Source of the DNA: Distichodus sexfasciatus
Lineage: Eukaryota > Chordata > Actinopteri > Characiformes > Distichodontidae
DNA: 64,000 bases
Assembly (NCBI GenBank): GCA_032718565.1
Contig: JAVGVS010000560.1
Coordinates: forward strand, 151,662 to 215,661
Reading direction: 5' to 3'
In this document: piece by piece, positions 57,752 through 64,000 of the stretch
Numbering within the stretch: position 1 is the first letter of the stretch
Layout of the letters: each line of letters begins with the position of its first letter
Made by a program: the position numbers and the translations under genes
Notes under the pieces: model-generated
Told to the model about the DNA's origin: nothing
Seen by the model: the letters and a program-made list of their open reading frames with translations, nothing else
The model's database searches: none

Positions 57752-58439
57752 TATATTGTTTTTTTTTTATTATTGTGAATAGTCAAGCTGAACATTTTTG
57801 TTGAACACCAGCTCCATATTTCAGTCAAATAACGTAACATTGGAGAAGGGAACACTGAGACAACGTTCGATTTACTATCTGATCCCATAATTCCTTGAGT
57901 CATAGCAGGGCTCTCAAGTTTTGAAGTTTGCTTGGAGTGAGATTTTTTTTTGGGGGGGGGTGAGTTTGCGGCGCACGTGCGGAGGAATGTCTCATTGGGG
58001 TGGGGTGGGGGGGTTGCAGTCCCTCCTTCCCTCCCTCCCAGTGTCCCATCGACCCAGCATCTTAAAAAAAGAACAAATTCCACTATATCAAATACACGGT
58101 TTTATTTATCCTATAACAAAGAAAAAACACTGTAGTGGCCATTGTCTCTTCACAATATTCATGCTGTATTAAATAATTTCAACTTAGTGAAAAAATGGCC
58201 ACAGCCACTTTAACTTCAGCTCTTCTTGTCTTTAACAGAAAACGACGATAACCATGTTATCAGCAGAAGGGACATTAAAGACAAACTTATTTGTAGAGGT
58301 AATTTCATATGGTAAACACATACTCAATGTACTTTGAAAGTGTGACAGCTACCGGTAATAATTGTTCATAATTATTGAATATAAAAACTAAGGGCAGAAA
58401 TTATGAAAAACTAAATTTCATGTGTTAGTAAGCATCTCA

Positions 58440-59105
58440 GCTGCATGTGCTACCTTGGCCTCTTGTTTTCCGAGCTGTTCCCGAGCTGATCCTGAGATGA
58501 CGCTTGGCTCACCGGGACTCTATGGAGTTGCCCCGAGCTGACACTGACCATCTCAACCCTACCAAGCTGATGCTGACCAACTGGACTCACCAGGATTCCC
58601 TGGAGACGTCCTGAGCTGACGCTTGACCTTGTCAACCCTCCCGAGCTGATCCTGGCCGACTGAACCGGCAACAGGACTCCATGGAGACATCATTATGAAA
58701 CAAACTGGGATTGGACCTTATGGACGTCTACTGACTTAGCAGCACAATACTGAACTAATTTCAGCTTAATGTTGCTGAGAGGGTCCTGCAAGTGGCCCAG
58801 CAACAACCCGGGATTCAAAATATCCCTTGGACTACTTTTGTATCTTTGCTTCCTTAAATAAGTAACAACTCATTTTGATCTATTGCTGTTGTACATTAAT
58901 GTTCGTGCGCCCGTCGCCCAGAGGAGGATGGGGTCCCCCTCCGAGTCTTGGTTCCTCTCAAGGTTTCTTCCTACTAGAGGGAGTTTTTCCTTGCCACTAT
59001 CGCCTCAGGCTTGCTTGTTGGGGGGTTTAGGCCGGTTATATGTAAAGTGCTTTGTGACAATGACTGTTGTTAAGAGCGCTATATAAATAAACTCTGAATT
59101 GAATT
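58440..59105 (+). mobile_element. Retroelement 3' end
   Basis: The 3' part reads 'ttccttgccactatcgcctc', 'gttaagagcgctatataaat' and ends in repeated 'ttgaa' units. This is a widespread teleost non-LTR retrotransposon or SINE tail. The 5' part (58440-58680) is a set of imperfect repeats around 'cgagctgatcctg' and 'gagctgacgctt' with no protein assignment. The left boundary is uncertain. Confidence 0.55.
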
Positions 59106-59627
59106 GAATTGTAGTCATTCCACCAACAGTAACTGGGGGATAAAACTCAGCAATCCTGCTTGTGGACTGTAGTGCCTGCTCTTTAGACAGGTGTGCTTTG
59201 CTCCTAATATGTCGCTGCACATCTGCTACACCTTGATGGGCACAGGAGTTTTCCTGTCTGCAGACTGAGCACCAGTAGTAGGAGCTGGTGGTGCCTACAG
59301 TAATTAATGGACATTTTGCAGTCCATTCACTTTTGAAAGTGCTTCTATAGGTGGCAGCTCCCCTTAAGGCCTTTTTTTCACTACTACTTCTCTGACCTCT
59401 GCACCATCTTCTGTCACCTCTATGCTTTCTTCTTCGTTCACCTCCACTGTGTATTCTTCGGTCACTTCTACTGTCTTTTCTTCTGTCTCCACCTCCCCTA
59501 ATGCCTCCCTTGCTGTTTCAGTCTCAGCCTCTTCCACTGGTACCTCATCTGAACTGGAAACCTTTTTGGATGGCTGAGCCTTTGCCGCCCAGAACGAAAG
59601 AATACTCTTTTGTGTTTTCCCTGACAT
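59103..59627 (-). pseudogene. Zinc-finger (BED/C2H2-like) ORF, interrupted
   Basis: Unnamed protein. A start at 59627 gives MSGKTQKSILSFWAAKAQ, then a long acidic, Glu/Val/Thr-rich linker. An in-frame TAA (59364-59366) follows KKRP. The same frame then stays open through ELPPIEALFKSEWTAKC into a candidate zinc finger: CSVC, then CAHQGVADVQRHIRSKAH (C-x2-C-xn-H-x5-H), followed by LSKEQALQSTSRIAEFYPP. The frame is cut at 59103 by a retroelement. Such fingers are typical of hAT-derived and domesticated-transposon proteins, so this is probably the N-terminal part of a transposon protein, with one nonsense mutation plus a truncating insertion. An alternative is a captured host gene. Confidence 0.5.
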
Positions 59628-60287
59628 CTTTAAATCTGAATAAACGAAAACAAACGGTAGAAAAACAGGCAAACGTTCCTCTGTTCATCCCCTTAAGGCC
59701 TAGGCTACTATTCAAACAGACACTTAAATCGTCAGGCATTGGTCTTAAACAAAGAGTAGGAAAACTATAGTAGCTAATGAAAGATTGAAATAAAAGAAGT
59801 TATTACCTGATGATCCCGAGGGTTCTCTTCCACCTCCAGTTCGTCTGTAACTTGCGCATGCACATTCATAGAACGCGTGCTTGAAGCTGAAATTATTGGC
59901 TGAGAAATTCTGTTTTCTGATTGGCCGATAGGTTGGTAATTCAAGACAGCTGCCCTGAGCTGTATGGGGGCACAGTAGCGTAGTCTGCCTTTGATTCGTT
60001 TGTAGAAAACGCTGTAGAAATTTCTGTGCGGTAAAGTTAATAATTTCTAAGCGTGAGAAATGCCATGTGTGGCGTGTGAACTTGTTGAAATGCGTGTGTC
60101 TCACGCTCAATGCGTGAGACTTGAGAGCCCTGGTCATAGAGTCAGGCGCAAAAAAAGACGGGAAAAAGGTGAATCATAGAATCGATTTTAGAATCGATTC
60201 ATTACAACAGACAGTTCGAAAGAATCGAATCAGTTAATTGAGTCGAACTTCCCATCACTAGTCTGCAGTGGGATCACGTATTATAGT

Positions 60288-60643
60288 ACGGTGGCCAAGA
60301 AAGCCCAACGCAATTCAAAGTTCTGGAATTCCTCATGTATGAGACTTTCTGTGGAGTTAGATTGGATCTCAAATGTTAATTTCACTTACTGGTCTCCACT
60401 TCCTCAGGACTTAAAACTAATAAGGATGTGGCCACCCAAAACAGTGTCCTCCGCAAACATTTCCGTTGTGTTTTGGCTCAATTTGAAGATGCATGTGTTT
60501 TCTGTTTTGCAACGTGTAATGACGAAATTGATGAAAGTGATTTCTGAGTTTGTGTCGCGTCTACGAATTTGTGGTGTGAAACGCTTTGTGGTTTTGCAGC
60601 GCGTTTTAAACTTTGAATTGTGTTGGCCCTCTCAGCCACCGTA
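60288..60643. mobile_element. MITE with ACGGTGGC ends
   Basis: The ends 'acggtggccaagaaagccca' and the inverse of 'ggccctctcagccaccgt' form a short imperfect inverted repeat around about 310 bases. The interior is non-coding despite a 117-codon open frame. Immediately flanking TA on both sides may be the target duplication. Confidence 0.6.
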
Positions 60644-62094
60644 GGGGTTATGTGATCACAGGCACATATTTGACCAGCAGGTGGAGCGTGTTTCGAATGA
60701 CTCATGGATCATGAGAATCATAGAGCAATGTATACATTTCTTAACAACAAGAACAGTCTTGCTAGAGCACCTTGACATTCAAGGTCTTGCTCAGGAGCCA
60801 TGACCCCTGATCTTATGCATGCAAACCAGTGTGCAACACCGTAATCCGCCTTAAAAGTTTAGAGCTCTCAGAATTCCCATTTCTGTCATCACTATGTCTG
60901 CTACATCTAGTGGTGTAACCTTCATATAGCACTTTCTTGCATAAATGAACACAGAATTACATTGAATCATTGTCCATTAAGTTGATATAATATCGTATAG
61001 CGATGATATTTGTGATTTACCCCCTAGCTATTAGTAACAGATTATTTTAATAGGTTACTACATAACAAGATAGCTAAAATTAATTGCATATAATTTAATA
61101 TTTCTAAATTAAGTTAGGAAAGCTAGAAACGATTAGGGGCCAGATGTGAACTGATATCCTTTCATTAATTCATATAAGTATCATGTTGCAAGAAAGCAAA
61201 GACTGCAGACTAAAAAGCTGCAAATGAAACCATAACAGTATAACAGTAGCTGCATAACAGTAGCTGATCAGATAAACTGTGTGGGTAAAACAATAATTTT
61301 TCCACAAAGTACTGTGTGGAATATGTGAGGTTTCTTGTGTTGTTGCCTGTGCCATGGGATGACATGGCTTAGTGAGTGTCAACAAGAAAAGATTTAAATA
61401 TTTCTGCAGTAACTTTTTCATGAATATATATTTAACTGCAAGGGAGAAAAGTTTTATTGGCTAGAAAAAAGGTTAGTCTATTTGCATGCTGTGCTGTGTA
61501 TCTACATCTTTACACAATCCAATATTAAACATTTTAAAAATAAAATTGGCATTCGAAAATGTATCATTTAAAGATGAAGACCAGACATGACATAAACATG
61601 CTTTTCGTCATTCAGTTGTTGCATGAGAAACTCTGTATCTGTTCAGTTCTGCTGCAACAAATCAGTAAATCAACTAGATAAAGATCATCCCAATGACAAC
61701 AGCGAGAAAACACGGCAGAGTGCTTTAGCAATGGCAAATTACTCTGCATTATAGAGAATCCACAGGTTGCTTTAACTAACACAACTTAGCATCTAGTCAT
61801 GACAATTTTTCGCATTCTAGAAAACTATGTTTATTTCCATTCATTGTAAACTTTCCCTTTTAAAAGTAGAGCATAGATCCAGTTAACATTGCCAGAAGCG
61901 TAACTGAAACAGATATAATGATGCCATTCTGATTTTACTACTTAGATGCAACTACTTTTACATGCCCAAAGTAATTCCAGTAAGTAGGTTAATTTTCAGT
62001 TCAGTAAGTGTAGTTATTTGTGCCACACAAATTATTTGAGTCAGAATTCCAAGATGAAGATGAAGATTAACTATGTATTTTTAGACATATTTCA
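60644..62094. other. Non-genic AT-rich stretch
   Basis: No exon is supported. It includes a reverse SINE fragment near 60740-60850 ('aaggtcttgctcaggagcca'). It forms the 3' flank of protease gene 4, and no good AATAAA is seen close to that gene's stop. Confidence 0.45.
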
Positions 62095-63821
62095 TTACTT
62101 TGTACCATTGATTATTTCATTAATCCAAGGAATAAAAGCAGATATTTTGGTGAAGACATTTGGTTTGACAGAATCTTTTGTTTCAGTGTAAATAAAAGAC
62201 ACAATACCAACTGCAGTTTCATTACAGACTAGTGGACCGCCAGAGTCTCCCTGCAAGAAGAAGATACAGTTTTAATTAATTGTATTGCAGAATGTTCTGT
62301 TATTAGATTATAGGTGAAAAATTGTGCAATAAATCACTTATAAATACATATATTCATGTTTTGGAAATCATTAATGAATTAATTTGCATATGTAAATACT
62401 TTAATTTACAGACTAGTCATAACATTGCAAATTGACAAAGAAGTAAAATATTTTACAATGATTTGACACATACCATCCAACATTTCCATTTCTGTATGTT
62501 AACTAAATTATTAATTATAGGTTACTCTTAAGTAATCATGTTTACTTTAAAATTGTGCCTGTGTCCATGCAAAAGGAAAGCATTTGAACATCCTTTGTAT
62601 GGTGTAATTTTAAAAATAACAATTTTAATCATTAATATATGAATGTTTGTGATAATTGTAATAAAACACTTTATCTAAAGCTTACTAGTTCTTAATAGGC
62701 AAAAAATCAGTTGGGCCCTGAGCAAGATTCAATCCCAGGGAAAAGTGTCTCCAGGTAAAGTGTGCCTGTTATTCTGAGTAAGTAAGTTGCTCCGGATAAG
62801 ACTGATAAATGTTATAAATGTAAATAGATATGTATAACTTAACAATAACAAGTACAAGGCATGTTGATGCTTCTTATGATCATGACCAAACTGGTTTTTG
62901 ACCTTGAGAATACGCCTTTGAATTGTCACACAGCAAAATGCTCCATAGCCCTGTGGGTACTTAAGCTTGCTTACAAAACAACACGTCAACCAGTAATTAT
63001 TACGATGCATTCAGTAGCAGCTGGGAACATAGAATTTCTGACCTCCAACAAGGAAATACAAGGAAAATGTGATTTGATGTTGCAATTTCTACTCAGAATT
63101 GTCACGGATAAAGGGTTTGTTTTTGTCTTTGATAGACAAAATCACCATCATTTAAAGTGAGTCTTTTGGACTGGTTTACTATGAGGATTTTTACAAGCTG
63201 TTTCCTGATCAACAGGATGTTAGAGTGCTCACTCAACCCGAGAACGTATTACTCGCTAGACTTTTGCGTGAGTGGTTAGCTGTGTATGACAGTTTGATTT
63301 TTCTCTGATAATAGAGATAAGCTTATATGAATGACTGTGGCTGTTTTATGTGTTTCTCCACTCAAATGCAACATCGGTCATAATTTTACTACACTTTATT
63401 GCATATTTCATGCCCCAAAGCTCAGTCAGCTCTTTAAGAACATAGTTAAATGATGTAATATATCAAAGAGTTTTGTATAAACACCAAGTCACTGTCCTGC
63501 CTGTTTCTAGGTATCAGGAATATTTGGATCTAATAACACTAAGCACGCATCATGAATATGTCATATGGGTTTTACCTTGGCCGCTCCATGTTGACTTCCA
63601 CCAGCACAAAGTTTGCTTTCCTCGTAGCAAGTTCCCCAACTGCTTTTGCATACTGTCGAGTCAGCTACTCTAACGAACGCTTCCATAAGGCGGTCACTCG
63701 CTTTCCCGTTGATTGACTGACCTCCCCAACCAGCTATACTGCATTTGATTCCTACATCTTCATCTTTTTTTGGAATGCTGATCCATGAAACTGTTTTGCT
63801 CTGTATGGCTGGTGTTTGTAG
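62095..63821 (-). CDS. Granzyme-like serine protease 4, partial
   Basis: Only the last two exons are in the window: exon 4 at 63576-63821 (82 codons) and exon 5 at 62095-62250 (52 codons with stop), in the same phases as genes 1-3. Exons 1-3, with His57 and Asp102, should lie beyond 64000. Ser195 is present (GDSGGPLVC). It resembles gene 3 (WISIPKKDEDV, AGWG). The usual cysteine before GDSGGP is Ala (HGAAK), and the partner Cys220 is also missing (FIYTETKDSVKPNVF), so the 191-220 disulfide near the S1 pocket is lost. An extra cysteine appears in the 170 loop (GTCYEE). Intron 4 is 1.3 kb and carries a SINE fragment. No stop or frameshift is seen, so it may be functional with an altered pocket. 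Confidence 0.88.
62690..62825 (+). mobile_element. SINE fragment in protease gene 4 intron
   Basis: Contains 'ccctgagcaagattcaat', the 'agtaagttgctccggataag' block and ends in 'ttataaatgtaaat', like the 3' part of the SINE at 23.1 kb. Confidence 0.55.
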
Positions 63822-64000
63822 CTGCAACACAAATAAGCAAACTTGTACACAAAAAAAGTAAATCAGAAAGACTGTAACTACTATGACCATATATTTGAGG
63901 AGTATGAAATATATGCTCTGTTTTCCCATTTCACATTTTTGGATGTCTTGGTAATTTGTCACTGCATTTTGTAATTCTGGCCCAATGCATACACATACAA

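Larger units (their letters stand above)
57906..60132 (-). mobile_element. hAT-type element with zinc-finger frame
   Basis: Ends are the inverted pair CAGGGCTCTCAAG and CTTGAGAGCCCTG. A 7-bp duplication GTCATAG flanks it directly (57899-57905 and 60133-60139). The minus strand carries a broken zinc-finger coding region (59103-59627), and a retroelement end (58440-59105) is inserted in it. The hAT assignment rests on end structure and duplication size; a transposase domain is not seen. Confidence 0.75.
55952..60260. mobile_element. hAT element carrying nested insertions
   Basis: Ends TAGTGATGGCC and CCCATCACTA are inverted and match the MITE at 39811-40334. A perfect 8-bp target-site duplication GTCTGCAG flanks it (55944-55951 and 60261-60268). 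After removing the two nested elements (56846-57751 and 57906-60132), about 1.2 kb remains. It is made of 'gaacgaatcg'-type inverted subrepeats with no transposase, so the host element is non-autonomous. Confidence 0.9.

Noticed and set aside
60291..60644. 117-codon plus-strand open frame
   Set aside because: It coincides almost exactly with a MITE bounded by ACGGTGGC inverted ends. The frame is incidental.

Overview
The window looks like teleost fish genomic DNA. It has spliced vertebrate genes with short exons, an AT-rich intergenic background, many (CA)n, (CT)n and (GATA)n microsatellites, tRNA-derived SINEs, and fish-type Tc1/mariner, hAT and L2/CR1-like LINE elements. I see no prokaryotic, viral or CRISPR features. 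All gene models were built by eye from splice sites, reading phase and motif conservation; no database was searched.

Layout. Positions 1-27 kb hold no gene I can recognise. This part contains SINE copies, microsatellites, an internally deleted Tc1-like element (10.9-11.36 kb), and a Tc1/mariner remnant (23.3-25.25 kb) with an hAT-like element nested in it. Positions 27.0-30.3 kb (minus strand) hold a decayed HSD11B1L (11-beta-hydroxysteroid dehydrogenase 1-like) gene. Its exon order survives but it carries stops and frameshifts. Positions 30.5-34.7 kb hold a 4.16-kb element with inverted repeats of about 370-410 bp and coding fragments inside, followed by an hAT remnant (34.7-35.7 kb). Positions 36.5-39.0 kb (plus strand) hold an intact four-exon MICOS13 (MIC13/QIL1) gene. 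HSD11B1L and MICOS13 are divergent neighbours on human chromosome 19p13.3 too. Here transposons fill much of the space between them.

Positions 42.8-64 kb hold a tandem array of chymotrypsin-fold serine proteases of the granzyme / mast-cell-protease type, all on the minus strand. Three are complete five-exon genes (42.8-44.2, 45.7-47.1 and 48.7-51.0 kb). The fourth is cut by the window edge (62.1-63.8 kb). All three complete genes have the His-Asp-Ser triad and a Gly at position 189, so trypsin-like cleavage is not expected. Genes 1 and 2 are a recent tandem duplicate pair with nearly identical promoters; genes 3 and 4 are a more diverged pair. Gene 4 has lost both cysteines of the 191-220 disulfide.

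Between proteases 3 and 4 lies a block of mobile elements. It contains a 5'-truncated, catalytically dead LINE (52.9-55.4 kb) and a set of nested hAT elements (55.95-60.26 kb) with readable target-site duplications. One of those elements carries a zinc-finger reading frame that is itself interrupted by a retroelement. The window is therefore a small housekeeping gene (MICOS13), a dying metabolic gene (HSD11B1L) and an expanding immune-type protease family, separated and in part disrupted by transposons.
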